A stretch of DNA of 64,000 nt from a cyanobacterium endosymbiont of Epithemia clementina EcSB. Its GTDB lineage: Bacteria; Cyanobacteriota; Cyanobacteriia; Cyanobacteriales; Microcystaceae. The position numbers were made by a program, and so were the translations under genes. The notes beneath the pieces were generated by a model, which was not told the origin of the DNA, made no database searches, and saw only the letters and a program-made list of their open reading frames with translations. Shown here in pieces: positions 28,399 to 37,679 of the stretch (within the stretch, counting starts at the first letter, position 1; each line of letters begins with the position of its first letter). The DNA is taken from NCBI RefSeq assembly GCF_029919255.1, contig NZ_CP123991.1, positions 923,110-987,109 of the forward strand. The letters are read 5' to 3'.

Positions 28399-28468
28399 AT
28401 TCAACTAGCTAATTAACTCAAGGAAATACTGTCCATTAAATATCTTATTTAAGGATGAACCCATACAA

Positions 28469-28906
28469 CTAATCTTGTGAGTGAGCAACTTTCATAAAAG
28501 GTAACCCAGAGCGGCGATAAGCGAGTAGTTGTTCTTCTAACGCAGCAATTCGATTATATGCTGCTGTTAGTTGAGCTGTTAGTCGGCGAACTTGAAGATC
28601 CCTTGATAGAATTATCTCCCCTTCAGGGGAGATTACGCTCTGGTTGTCACGGTCATCTGAAAGAATATCCTTATGTTTAATCCCTAACTTCAAGGGTTTG
28701 TTAGTGATTGAAGGTTCAGTATTAGGACTTGGGATAAGATGAGAAACACAATCAAAAGACTTTTGCTTGATGTTAGCAGAAACTTCTAACGGGTTTGCCA
28801 AGGTGGAGATCTGTTGACTAACTTGTTCCACCATTTGATTAAGTTGATTGAATTTGTAATTAAGTTCATTAATTTGTTGCTGTAGCCCATCCATAAGAAT
28901 TCCCAT
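28469..28906 (-). CDS. Conserved coiled-coil hypothetical protein
   Basis: A 145-residue protein with heptad-like helices at both ends: about 5-36 (LQQQINELNYKFNQLNQMVE) and about 98-132 (SRDLQVRRLTAQLTAAYNRI, then AALEEQLL). A polar linker joins them. No enzymatic motif or membrane segment is present. The C-terminal EGEIILSRDLQVRRLTAQL pattern occurs in small cyanobacterial proteins of unknown function, as far as I remember. It is convergent with exbD. The start could also be the Met five codons in. Confidence 0.6.
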   Translation of the reverse strand: MGILMDGLQQQINELNYKFNQLNQMVEQVSQQISTLANPLEVSANIKQKSFDCVSHLIPSPNTEPSITNKPLKLGIKHKDILSDDRDNQSVISPEGEIILSRDLQVRRLTAQLTAAYNRIAALEEQLLAYRRSGLPFMKVAHSQD

Positions 28907-29087
28907 AACTAATACTTAGATTTACATGTATTATCCTAGAAGTGACCAAGGAAAATCTTTACATACTCCCGATTAATTTAACGATTCGTTAACTATTCTT
29001 AGTTTAATTTTAAGAGACAAAATTATCGTTTATTTGTCATAGCTTTTTATAAGTTACTCAACAGTAATCATTGATACAACGTAAATT

Positions 29088-30257
29088 ATGCTTAGTCGTC
29101 GTTCTTTTTTAATTAGTGCTGGTACCCTGGCACTAACGCAATTATTATCGGGATGCGACAATCACTCTACTGCATTAAGAGTTTTGTTGTTACAAGGCTC
29201 GATTCCTCCCCAATTATTAAAAGCTTTTTATCAACAATTTTCTAAAGATCAGTCTCTTTCTTTCAAACCGACAGCTCAATTAAAAGATATCTGGAAACAA
29301 TTACAAAGTTGGCAAGGGAAAAATAAAACTTCTCAAGGTTTTAAAGATTGGTTAGGTAAACTTCCCTTAATCAACGATAATTCCCACAAGATGAGCGATT
29401 TAGTTACCTTAGGAGATGCTTGGTTAGGGAAAGCTATTCAAGATAAGTTAATTCAACCCCTGACTTTAACTGAGATAGCAAATTGGCAAAAACTGGATTC
29501 TCGTTGGCAAGCTCTGGTCAAACGAGATGAAGCCGGAAATTTAGATTTAGAAGGACAAGTCTGGGGTGCACCTTATCGTTGGGGAACTACATTAATTGCC
29601 TATCATAGTGATCAATTTGAGACGTTAGGATGGACTCCGACCAATTGGGGTGACCTGTGGCGAGAGGAATTGCGCCATCGCATCGCGGTCGTTGATCAGC
29701 CAAGGGAAATTATTGGTTTAACTCTAAAAAAACTTGGCTATTCTTATAACAGCCCAAATCTATCCCAGATTCCCAACTTATCTTCACAACTCCAAGCCTT
29801 AAACCAACAGATAAAATATTATAGTTCTCGATACTATTTACAACCTTTGATTATTGGAGATGTTTGGCTGAGTGTGGGTTGGTCTAGTGATATTTTACCT
29901 TTAATGGCTAAAAATAGAAAAATTAAAGCGATTATACCCCAATCAGGAACCTCTCTTTGGACAGATATCTGGGTACAACCGAGAGCTGAAAAAAATAATA
30001 TTAATCTATCGACATTAACAAAACAATGGATTAATTTTTGTTGGCAAGAATCGTCAGTCAATCAAATTTCTTTATTAACTGATGGCGCCTCACCAATGAT
30101 TTATACAACCCCAACAATATCCACAAAAATACAAACAAATCCCCTCCTATTTGTCGAAAAACATATCATGAACAATTGCGATTTTATTGAACCACTATCT
30201 GAGCAAAATAAACAAGAATATGAATTTTTTTGGAAGGAAATGAGAAACTCTAAATAG
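29088..30257 (+). CDS. Extracellular solute-binding lipoprotein, PotD-like
   Basis: A 389-residue exported binding protein. The N-terminus MLSRRSFLISAGTLALTQ contains a Tat-like SRRSFL and ends in the lipobox LLSGC (Cys23), so it should be lipid-anchored on the periplasmic side. The mature part has segments typical of spermidine/putrescine or iron-type binding proteins: DLVTLGDAWLGKAIQDKLIQ, QVWGAPYRWGTTLIAYHSDQ and a tryptophan-rich TPTNWGDLWREEL. No permease or ATPase is adjacent, so it may serve an orphan transporter or have another role. yidD follows 12 bases after the stop on the same strand. Confidence 0.78.
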   Translation: MLSRRSFLISAGTLALTQLLSGCDNHSTALRVLLLQGSIPPQLLKAFYQQFSKDQSLSFKPTAQLKDIWKQLQSWQGKNKTSQGFKDWLGKLPLINDNSHKMSDLVTLGDAWLGKAIQDKLIQPLTLTEIANWQKLDSRWQALVKRDEAGNLDLEGQVWGAPYRWGTTLIAYHSDQFETLGWTPTNWGDLWREELRHRIAVVDQPREIIGLTLKKLGYSYNSPNLSQIPNLSSQLQALNQQIKYYSSRYYLQPLIIGDVWLSVGWSSDILPLMAKNRKIKAIIPQSGTSLWTDIWVQPRAEKNNINLSTLTKQWINFCWQESSVNQISLLTDGASPMIYTTPTISTKIQTNPLLFVEKHIMNNCDFIEPLSEQNKQEYEFFWKEMRNSK

Positions 30258-30269
30258 GTAAAAATTGAG

Positions 30270-30506
30270 ATGAAAAATATTTTTATTTTACTTATTCAAA
30301 TATATAGACGTTTTATTTCTCCTTTATTTCCTCCAAGTTGTCGTTTTCAGCCTACTTGTTCTCAATATAGCTTAGAGGCTGTTGAAAAATTTGGTGCTAT
30401 CAAAGGAACTTGGTTGACGATGAAAAGAATTTTACGCTGTCATCCTTTGAACCCGGGAGGTTATGATCCTGTTCCTCCACTAGAAAAGGATTTAAATAGA
30501 AAGTAA
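30270..30506 (+). CDS. yidD: Membrane protein insertion efficiency factor YidD
   Basis: A 78-residue YidD. It has an N-terminal amphipathic segment, [20 protein letters not shown], and the cysteine-containing hallmark [19 protein letters not shown], then [17 protein letters not shown]. It assists YidC-dependent insertion at the inner membrane. The gene is usually near rpmH-rnpA-yidC. Here it follows a binding-protein gene by 12 bases, so it has been separated from that cluster. Confidence 0.95.
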   Translation: MKNIFILLIQIYRRFISPLFPPSCRFQPTCSQYSLEAVEKFGAIKGTWLTMKRILRCHPLNPGGYDPVPPLEKDLNRK

Positions 30507-30525
30507 CATTGGTTTTTGATAAAAA

Positions 30526-30562
30526 AAATCTGCCTAATTTTTGAACAAGAGAAGACAGATTT
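30526..30562. terminator. Hairpin between convergent yidD and cupin genes
   Basis: AAATCTG at 30526-30532 pairs with CAGATTT at 30556-30562, flanked by an A-run on one side and AT-rich sequence on the other. It lies between two gene ends, so a bidirectional terminator is the likely role. The loop is long (23 bases), with possible extra pairs. Confidence 0.5.
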
Positions 30563-30604
30563 AATAAACTTGACAATAGATCTTGCTGATTTTTAAAAAT
30601 TTAC

Positions 30605-31051
30605 TTATGCTTGATGACGAGAGTAATCATCTTGGAAACGAACAATATCATCTTCTCCTAAATATTCTCCATTTTGGACTTCAATAAGAATTAATTTAAT
30701 CACTCCTGGGTTTTCTAGGCGGTGGACCGTACATTGAGGAACATAAGTGGATTGGTTAGCCACTAAAATTTCTTCTTTATCTCCACAGAAAACTCTAGCA
30801 GTTCCTGAAACAATAATCCAGTGCTCGCTACGATGGTGGTGCATTTGCAAACTGAGACGATGTCCAGGATCAACTTCAATGCGTTTAATTTTATATCCTG
30901 GCCCTTCTTCTAGGGTAGTAAATGATCCCCAAGGCCGCATTTCAGTAGCACAGATACCGCTATGAGAAACAGAAAAGGGGATAGATACAAGACCATTTTT
31001 ATTGTTAGTAGTCTCTTTTTTATTACTAGTAACTTGTTTTGTTTGAACCAT
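30605..31051 (-). CDS. Cupin protein, mannose-6-phosphate isomerase type II C-terminal-like
   Basis: A 148-residue single-domain cupin. After an irregular N-terminus of about 35 residues comes MRPWGSFTTLEEGPGYKIKR, then IEVDPGHRLSLQMHHHRSEH, with metal-ligand histidines in MHHHRSEHW, and the second cupin motif TYVPQCTVHRLENPG. It corresponds to the cupin domain found at the C-terminus of bifunctional mannose-1-phosphate guanylyltransferase/phosphomannose isomerase, here free-standing. Sugar-phosphate isomerisation is likely but unproven. The upstream side faces a 2-kb decayed region. Confidence 0.85.
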   Translation of the reverse strand: MVQTKQVTSNKKETTNNKNGLVSIPFSVSHSGICATEMRPWGSFTTLEEGPGYKIKRIEVDPGHRLSLQMHHHRSEHWIIVSGTARVFCGDKEEILVANQSTYVPQCTVHRLENPGVIKLILIEVQNGEYLGEDDIVRFQDDYSRHQA

Positions 31052-33021
31052 ATTATTTATTCCTTGGAGTACAAAAAATTAAAATTTTGATAATTTTATG
31101 ACATTCGTTGAATACCGTAGCACAAATCATTCAAAATAGCAGTTAGCTTGCTGCAAATAATGGAGATACATCTGTCTTAATTATTTATTAGCTTATTCAG
31201 ACATTCCTAGGTAATCAACAATTACTTTGATAACTCTTATCAAGAAAAGATAAAATAGACAGCGGTATTAATAGATTCAATTTTTTAAAAAAATTTAGAA
31301 ATAATGTAAGAGTCAACTTGTTTCATAGATGGCAGATATTCTTTTTCTTTTTATACAAAATAACAATAGTTATTGAATCTGCTTGTCTAGGTGTTAATCC
31401 CAAAATTTTAACTGATTTTCCAAGAAAAAAATCTAATACTTTTCGCCTCTATTTCGTCCTTATTTTCATATAAAATAAATAAAAATTACTATATTAATTT
31501 TTAAATTATTTGGCAATAAACGACAAATCATAGAAATTGTATTAATCGTAATAAATATTTTAATGTAATACTTGTTGCGATTAATGACAATACTTTTAAA
31601 AGTAATTACTTCTGAAAGTAGCTAAGATATTTCAATTATAAATTGATCTATAAACTCGTAAAAGTTATTTATATTTTGTTAAAATTTTCTTTGTTGTTCG
31701 ATATTTTTAGGAACTTAAAAAGTTACTATAATACCTTTTTTCTTAATTTTTTGGATGAAAAAATAACTTGTTTTAGACTTTTATACCATTATTTCTATGA
31801 AAAAAACTTTAAAAGCTTCTGAATTCATCCTATTATTGAGCAATAACTGTACTATATTGATAATTTGACTGTAGACTTTTTCTAAGTATCTCAGTTAAAA
31901 TACTTTGTACAGTTAAAAAAAATACTCACTAGATATCAACCTATATAAAAATTTAGCTAAAAGAATTATAAGAGCAATAACTCTCAAATTTGACCTGTAA
32001 TCTAAAAAACTCTTCCAGAAAAATAAGGAAATATAAAAAAACGTCAAATTAACTCCAGGAAAACCTCGTAATTTTTTTTTAGAAAATACTGAAAATGCAA
32101 ATAAATAAAAGTCATTATTAGAAATAATTCATGCCCTAAATAAAAATATAAAAAATCGATATTTTAAATCAAAATTTGCAAATATAATAAATTTATAGAC
32201 TCTATTTTGAATTAATCAAAAATAACTCCTGTTATTCTTTTTTTTAGTTTTTTCTTTAATCCAAATAGATAATGATTCCTATCATCTAACATTTAGCCGA
32301 ATTTCCCCATGGCTTTTTAGGTATAATAAATAGGGTTTTTACACCAGCTAGTCAATTTTAATAGTCTTTATTTCAGTCTTATTTTTCCCTGTAATTTGTC
32401 ATAAATTCCTCTTTTAAATCGTATATTTTTGAGAGTAATAATGATCTTTAAATACTTTCGTTTTTGTTTGACTATGACAATATTTATTCTAGGGAAGTTC
32501 TACGAAAATTTTGGAGCAAGCAAGAGACAGATTAATCTGAAAATACGGCAAAGATAAAAAAATAGAACCGGTAATTGTTTTTGATAATTAGTCAGTAGAT
32601 ATAAATATGTTAGTTGAAGCAAAACTAAGATAATAAAAAAATATAGATATATTTTTAAAAAAATTAGAGTCCAGAACTAAATATAACAGAAGAGGTATGG
32701 CATCAAATAAACACTCATAGAATTGCCTGAAGTACGTTTAAAGATAAATATAATTTAGCCAAAACAGTTAAACAAAGTCCTGCTCAGAAGAGTTACTATC
32801 GATTTTACTCCAATTACTTCAATATCTCATTGTTTAAAATTTGCTCAATTGGAGTTTGCTAACCGTAGACTCACTATTATATAAATAATTTTAACTATAA
32901 CTTGTGATTAATAACTTACTTAATTTACTAAAACTCAGTTAGAAAATAAGAGTTTTATCTAGACGAATGAGTCAAGTTTTGGTAATTAGAGGGAAAGCCC
33001 TAAGACTTTGATAATTATCAA
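31052..33021. other. Two-kilobase AT-rich region without an intact gene
   Basis: No complete gene is seen. Traces of old coding sequence are present: a fragment at about 31900-32025 homologous to the one at 13.95 kb, a short open stretch from 32442 (MIFKYFRFCLTMTIF and on), and a plus-strand segment near 32690-32880 that reads NITEEVWHQINTHRIA and, after a frame change, LLRRVTIDFTPITSISHCLK. None can be assigned to a family. The rest is low-complexity AT sequence. One or more whole genes have probably been lost here. Confidence 0.45.
31900..32025 (+). pseudogene. Decayed coding fragment, copy B of a repeated pair
   Basis: The plus strand reads YSLDINLYKNLAKRIIRAIT, then LKFDL, a TAA, and SKKLFQKNKEI before another stop. 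Bases 31911-31994 align with 13961-14046, and the translations match in the same frame (LD..L.K..A..IIR..IT.K.D.). It is therefore a second remnant of the same gene type. Family not recognised. Confidence 0.45.
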
Positions 33022-34935
33022 TTATTGATGCTTGTTTCCTATCCATAAATTTTTCAAAGCATCTAAGGTAAAATCAAGATAAGATCTTGACCACTGTAAA
33101 AGTTCTTGGGTACCTGCCATTTCCCAAATCCAATATAATAATATCGGATTTTTTAAAGCAGCTTTTAAGGCTAATTTATTAAACATTATCCAAGTAGTTT
33201 TATCTTTAATAAAAGTATCTGCTACCTCTGTAGGAGAATCTACAAGGAGTCCAAAAAAGGTATTTAATATCGCATTAATTCTTTGAGGAGGTAAGGTTTT
33301 TCCGGTGGGAACCATCATTCCTTTAGAAAATAACCATGTTACTGCAACATTACTTTGATAGGCACGAATTTTGTTTAAATTTTTTGCTGTTAAATGATTA
33401 TTTTTTAGTGCTACATCTAAAGAACGAGTTAGATGCCCTAAATTGCGGACTAAAGATCCAAAACCTGTAAAAATCAAAGGAGATTGTAAAGAAGCAGCAT
33501 CCCCAATCGATAAAAGTCGGTCAAAAGCTACTTGACGATCTCGTTTATCCATAGAAAAGTGACCTGGAATATAACCAAAAGTTGGCTTTTTCCAGACCAA
33601 TTTTTCTAAATCACAATTACGATACTCCGGTAGGATATTAAAAAAGTCTTCATACATTTCCAATAAAGATCCAGGGTTTTCAGGATGCACTTGATGATAA
33701 TGAAACAAATAAATCGTCAACTCATCTTCTTTTCCTGGAAATAATTCCCAAATTAATTGTCGTCCACGGGAAATATCTCCATGGGAGTTTAACACATCTC
33801 CATATTTTGAGTTCCAAACTTTAGGAGATAATCCTTCAACAATTGCCCCAACTGTCGGACAAACACTATTGAAAGTTTGCTTGCCATTCATTTGCCAAGC
33901 AATGGGAGAAGCTGTTCCCATAGCATCAATTAGTAATTTTCCCCTCACCTGTTGAGAAGTTCTATGCTCTAAGTTAACTAACTGTAGAGTTACTCCATCA
34001 GGGTCAATGTCAGCACGAATAAATTCTGTTGTATCCAAGATTTCTCCCCCTAATTCAAGTAACTTTTTTCCACATAAATTTAAAAACTTAGTAGTATCAA
34101 TAGCAATATTTAAAACTGTGGGAGTATGCAAAACTTCTGCTTTAAGATGGGGAGGATTGTTGCCATCAAAAAATTTATTAAATCCATCAATATATTCCTT
34201 GACAATAAGACTTTCAAATTCTTCTGGGGTGAACAATTCTAAATCAATTAAAGTTTGAAATTCAGAACGGGAAATATTCCATTCTCGGTTCATCCGTCCA
34301 AAAGCTAATCGTTCCACTACCAACACTTGATAGCCTAATTGTGCCATCATCGCCGCGTGAATTGCGCCTAAAGCACCACCAACATAAATAATGTCGTAAG
34401 CCATCATAGTTTCCTCGGAGGATTTTTGACAGTCAAATATGACCTGTTTGGGTTTTTGTGAGTTTTGTACCCCTTCACGCCAGCGTTTCTCCCACCAATA
34501 CACCCGTTGTAAGTCTGTTTCCCCTTGGGGCATTTTTCGGAAAAAATGAACGGTCTGGGGATAATTATCTTCTAAAGCCTCAAAGATTGAATTTTCTGAT
34601 AAATCGAGAGCACAAATTTGGGGATATTGAGGTGGAAATACCTGTTGAATGTCCTTGATTAATTGATGGCAAATATTCCCCTCTGACGGAAATCGCTTTT
34701 TTCCCCAACGAAATATTTTAAGATAAGTAGTTCGTTGAATTGACCAAAGAAAAATTGATAACTCTGTCTCAGAAATGGTAAGTCTAGTTGATGCAGAATT
34801 AGAGATCACTTGTAACCGAATACCTTGGGGGGTAATCACCTTTTGTCCTATCTGAGGAGCCCATTTATTTTGTAACCAGTTAGAGACAATATCTATATGG
34901 GGTGTTGGAACTTCTAAGTAAAGGATTTCTTGCAT
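33022..34935 (-). CDS. cruA: Lycopene cyclase CruA-type FAD-dependent oxidoreductase
   Basis: A 637-residue flavoprotein. About 170 N-terminal residues precede an FAD-binding dinucleotide fold, YDIIYVGGALGAIHAAMMAQ and VLVVERLAFGRMNREWNISR. Later come the flavin-contact region GDAASLQSPLIFTGFGSLVR and a helical C-terminus. The FGRMNREWNISRSEF motif and the length are what I associate with CruA, the lycopene cyclase of green sulfur bacteria and many cyanobacteria. CruP is the close alternative. It would close lycopene ends at the membrane to make gamma- or beta-carotene. Its promoter region holds a perfect 36-bp palindrome (34972-35007). Confidence 0.78.
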   Translation of the reverse strand: MQEILYLEVPTPHIDIVSNWLQNKWAPQIGQKVITPQGIRLQVISNSASTRLTISETELSIFLWSIQRTTYLKIFRWGKKRFPSEGNICHQLIKDIQQVFPPQYPQICALDLSENSIFEALEDNYPQTVHFFRKMPQGETDLQRVYWWEKRWREGVQNSQKPKQVIFDCQKSSEETMMAYDIIYVGGALGAIHAAMMAQLGYQVLVVERLAFGRMNREWNISRSEFQTLIDLELFTPEEFESLIVKEYIDGFNKFFDGNNPPHLKAEVLHTPTVLNIAIDTTKFLNLCGKKLLELGGEILDTTEFIRADIDPDGVTLQLVNLEHRTSQQVRGKLLIDAMGTASPIAWQMNGKQTFNSVCPTVGAIVEGLSPKVWNSKYGDVLNSHGDISRGRQLIWELFPGKEDELTIYLFHYHQVHPENPGSLLEMYEDFFNILPEYRNCDLEKLVWKKPTFGYIPGHFSMDKRDRQVAFDRLLSIGDAASLQSPLIFTGFGSLVRNLGHLTRSLDVALKNNHLTAKNLNKIRAYQSNVAVTWLFSKGMMVPTGKTLPPQRINAILNTFFGLLVDSPTEVADTFIKDKTTWIMFNKLALKAALKNPILLYWIWEMAGTQELLQWSRSYLDFTLDALKNLWIGNKHQ

Positions 34936-34971
34936 CTCAAAATTGTCAGGAAAAAACTTAAGGAAAAATAT

Positions 34972-35007
34972 ATAAGTTTAGCTTTTTTTAAAAAAAGCTA
35001 AACTTAT
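34972..35007. repeat. Perfect 36-bp palindrome upstream of cruA
   Basis: ATAAGTTTAGCTTTTTTT (34972-34989) is the exact reverse complement of 34990-35007, with no spacer. It lies 37 bases upstream of the cruA start. As RNA it could fold into an 11-bp stem, ATAAGTTTAGC, capped by U7/A7, a terminator-like shape on either strand. A related stem occurs at 23580-23600. Confidence 0.85.
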
Positions 35008-35103
35008 GCTCTGCTGTAGGGTGACAGATACTTTTATAAAAGTTTACAATTATTTGATAATATCGTCTACATTATCCAAAACCGTGGTTGAGTTGTTATA
35101 CAT

Positions 35104-35330
35104 TCTCCTATTGCTGCTAGTCCTGAAAAAATCTTTGCCTTCCGCAGTCAACCTGTTAATGAAGAAATGATTGCTGTGGCGATGCTGGTGTTGTTAAACT
35201 TGCCCGTTCTCAGGGACAATCGTTAGATGAGTTAACCGCCGAAGTTTTACAATGTAATCGCATGCTCGATTTCGTTCAACGCCGTTGGCTGAGTAATCTT
35301 GTAAAGCAAGCATGGCAAGCGTTACCTTGA
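35104..35330 (+). pseudogene. C-terminal remnant of an unidentified gene, frameshifted
   Basis: The plus strand reads SPIAASPEKIFAFRSQPVNE and EMIAVA. After a one-base frame change near 35182 it reads DAGVVKLARSQGQSLDELTA, EVLQCNRMLDFVQRRWLSNL and VKQAWQALP to a TGA at 35328-35330. Joined, this is a convincing C-terminal protein sequence with charged helices. The N-terminal part is gone, perhaps into the AT-rich sequence before it. I do not recognise the family. It ends 25 bases before the CobA-HemD start, so the two were probably once an operon. Confidence 0.7.
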
Positions 35331-35354
35331 AACAAGTTAAAGGCATGAGAGTAG

Positions 35355-36884
35355 ATGAGTGATTGTCGAGGGAAAGTTTATCTAGTAGGGGCGGGAATTG
35401 GTTCTGTTGCTTATTTAACCCTCAGAGGACAACAGTTACTAAGTAACGCCCAAGTTCTAATTTATGACGGTTTGGTTGATTCTCAACTCCTCGATTTAGC
35501 CCCAGAAAATTGTCTGAAGCTAAATGTAGGGAAACGAGGCGGTTCCTCTAGTACCAATCAAAATACCATTAATCAGCTTTTGGTGGCTCATTGTCTTCAG
35601 GGAAAACAGATAGTTAGGTTAAAAAGTGGCGATCCTTCAATTTTTGGTCGAGTTAACTCTGAAATTAAAGTCCTAACCCAAGCAAATTGTAATTATGAAT
35701 TAGTTCCAGGTATTTCTTCCGCCTTAGCTGCCCCCTTCTTAGCTGGCATTCCTCTGACAGACAAACAGTTAAGTTGCTGTTTCACGGTGTTGACAGGTCA
35801 TCAACCCGATTTACTGAACTGGGAAGCCTTAGCCAAAATAGACACATTAGTTGTTTTAATGGCGGGAAGGACATTACCCCAAATTGTCTCTCAGTTACAA
35901 AAAAATGGGCGATCCTCTTCAGAACCTACTGCGATTATTCGTCACGGGGGCAGTCCTCAACAAGAGGTTTGGATATCGACGTTGGGAGACATAATAGATC
36001 AGGTATCAGGGATCTCTTTATCTCCTGCGGTTATTGTTATTGGCGAAGTGGTTGGTCTAAGAAATGTGGACTTTTCTTCCAGTCCCCTTGCAGGACAAAC
36101 GGTTTTAGTTACCCGTGCAGCAGAACAATCAAATCAGTTTAGCCTGATGTTACAACAACAGGGGGCAAGGGTAGTTGAAATGCCGGCTTTAAAAATTATT
36201 CCCCCGTCGAGTTGGAAGAGTTTAGATGATGCTATTGAGAAACTGTCTAGCTTTGATTGGTTAATTTTTACTTCAGCAAATGGGATTAAATTCTTTTTTC
36301 AACGGTTAGAAATTTTAGGGAAAGATGTTCGAGCATTAGCAGGGATTAAGCTGGCAGTAGTGGGAAAGAAAACGGCTAATGTACTCAAAAAATATGGATT
36401 AAAGCCTGATTTTATTCCCCCTGATTTTGTAGCTGATTCCTTAGTAGAAAACTTTCCAGAATCTTTAGATAATAAGAATATTTTATTTCCGCGTGTTGAA
36501 ATAGGAGGTCGAGATCTTTTAGTTAGAGAATTACAACAGCAAGGAGCGCAAGTCTCAGAAATAGCTACTTATCAGTCGGAATGTCCTAACAATATTAATC
36601 CTAAAACTTGGGAAGCTTTACAACAAGAAAAAATCAATATTATTACCTTTACTAGTTCTAAAACTGTCCGTAATTTTCATTATTTAATCTACCAGCAATT
36701 AGGGGGGGAATCACCAAAAAAAATATCATCTATTTTAGCTAAAATTATTATTGCATCTATTGGACCGCAAACTTCTAAAACTTGTTATGAGCTTTTAGGA
36801 AAAATTGATATTGAAGCCAGAGAATATACTTTAGAAGGATTAACAAAAGCGCTAGTAACAGGGATAAAAAATGGGCAATACTAA
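35355..36884 (+). CDS. cobA-hemD: Uroporphyrinogen-III C-methyltransferase / uroporphyrinogen-III synthase fusion
   Basis: A 509-residue fusion of two consecutive tetrapyrrole enzymes. Residues 1 to about 245 are an SAM-dependent CobA/SUMT: KVYLVGAGIGS, LIYDGLVDSQLL, NVGKRGGSS, and QIVRLKSGDPSIFGR. From about 250 a HemD domain begins with GQTVLVTRAAEQSNQFSLML and contains FDWLIFTSANGIKFFFQRL and ITFTSSKTVRNF. HemD closes hydroxymethylbilane to uroporphyrinogen III, and CobA methylates it to precorrin-2 for siroheme or cobalamin. Both halves look complete. The fused order is known in some bacteria. Confidence 0.92.
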   Translation: MSDCRGKVYLVGAGIGSVAYLTLRGQQLLSNAQVLIYDGLVDSQLLDLAPENCLKLNVGKRGGSSSTNQNTINQLLVAHCLQGKQIVRLKSGDPSIFGRVNSEIKVLTQANCNYELVPGISSALAAPFLAGIPLTDKQLSCCFTVLTGHQPDLLNWEALAKIDTLVVLMAGRTLPQIVSQLQKNGRSSSEPTAIIRHGGSPQQEVWISTLGDIIDQVSGISLSPAVIVIGEVVGLRNVDFSSSPLAGQTVLVTRAAEQSNQFSLMLQQQGARVVEMPALKIIPPSSWKSLDDAIEKLSSFDWLIFTSANGIKFFFQRLEILGKDVRALAGIKLAVVGKKTANVLKKYGLKPDFIPPDFVADSLVENFPESLDNKNILFPRVEIGGRDLLVRELQQQGAQVSEIATYQSECPNNINPKTWEALQQEKINIITFTSSKTVRNFHYLIYQQLGGESPKKISSILAKIIIASIGPQTSKTCYELLGKIDIEAREYTLEGLTKALVTGIKNGQY

Positions 36885-37679
36885 AAAGTCAAATTAGCCT
36901 TAAATATTTCTATAAATATTTTGAACATTTTCTATTCCTGAAGTAGATATCATTAGCCATAAAAAATTATGATTAGTATTGTTGAACTCTCAAGAGATGT
37001 CATTAAATAGTGCGAAACTTATGTGACTTTTTTCAATAAAAAACTAGCTAAATAGACTAATATTGAGAGACTTATTGACTTAGCCATTAAAATAATTAAT
37101 AGAAATATTAGTTGACGATGTCAAGACGGAAGTTATAATATATTTTTTTGATTAGTTTGCTACAACCCTTGATACTAAAAATGTTAACTTAGTCTTCCTT
37201 GAGTTTCTTTGTTTTCTAGTAAGAATTTTATCTTTTGTAATTTCTCGAGAGAAATTATGTATCCAATTGTCTGATTCGAGTTATTTTTCTCACTAGTGCT
37301 TCTCGGAAATGCTTAGCTGCTCGATTCAACTATTGAATTGATAACTCGATGGAGAAATAAGTCAAAAGCTGTATATTTGATATATATATCTCTATTAATT
37401 GACTTAATCAAGTTATTTTTCTTCCAAACTATTTGTCTCCAGTGAAGGGAAAGAAAAAGCCCACCTAAGCAATATTTTAATTGAGCTGCCTAAACAAGCT
37501 TCGTTTATCTGCAATCAGACTTTACGTAGATTCGACGAAATTTAAAAATAGAGTTGTTATTCGAAATATCTAAGTCAAAATATAACAAGGTTGACAATTA
37601 TCAAAATTAGTAATAGCAACTGCTAACAATCAAGACTATAATGATTGTTTAAAAACAACAGTACGCAAAGCCAACCTAC
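36885..37679. other. AT-rich gap with possible relics, left of the IS982 remnant
   Basis: No intact gene. Around 37440-37540 the plus strand reads SSEGKEKAHLSNILIELPKQ, then ASFICNQTLRRFDEI and a stop. Near 37265-37330 the minus strand reads AAKHFREALVRKITRIRQLD. Both have protein-like composition but no start, and no family was recognised. The region separates the CobA-HemD gene from the transposase relic. Confidence 0.35.
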
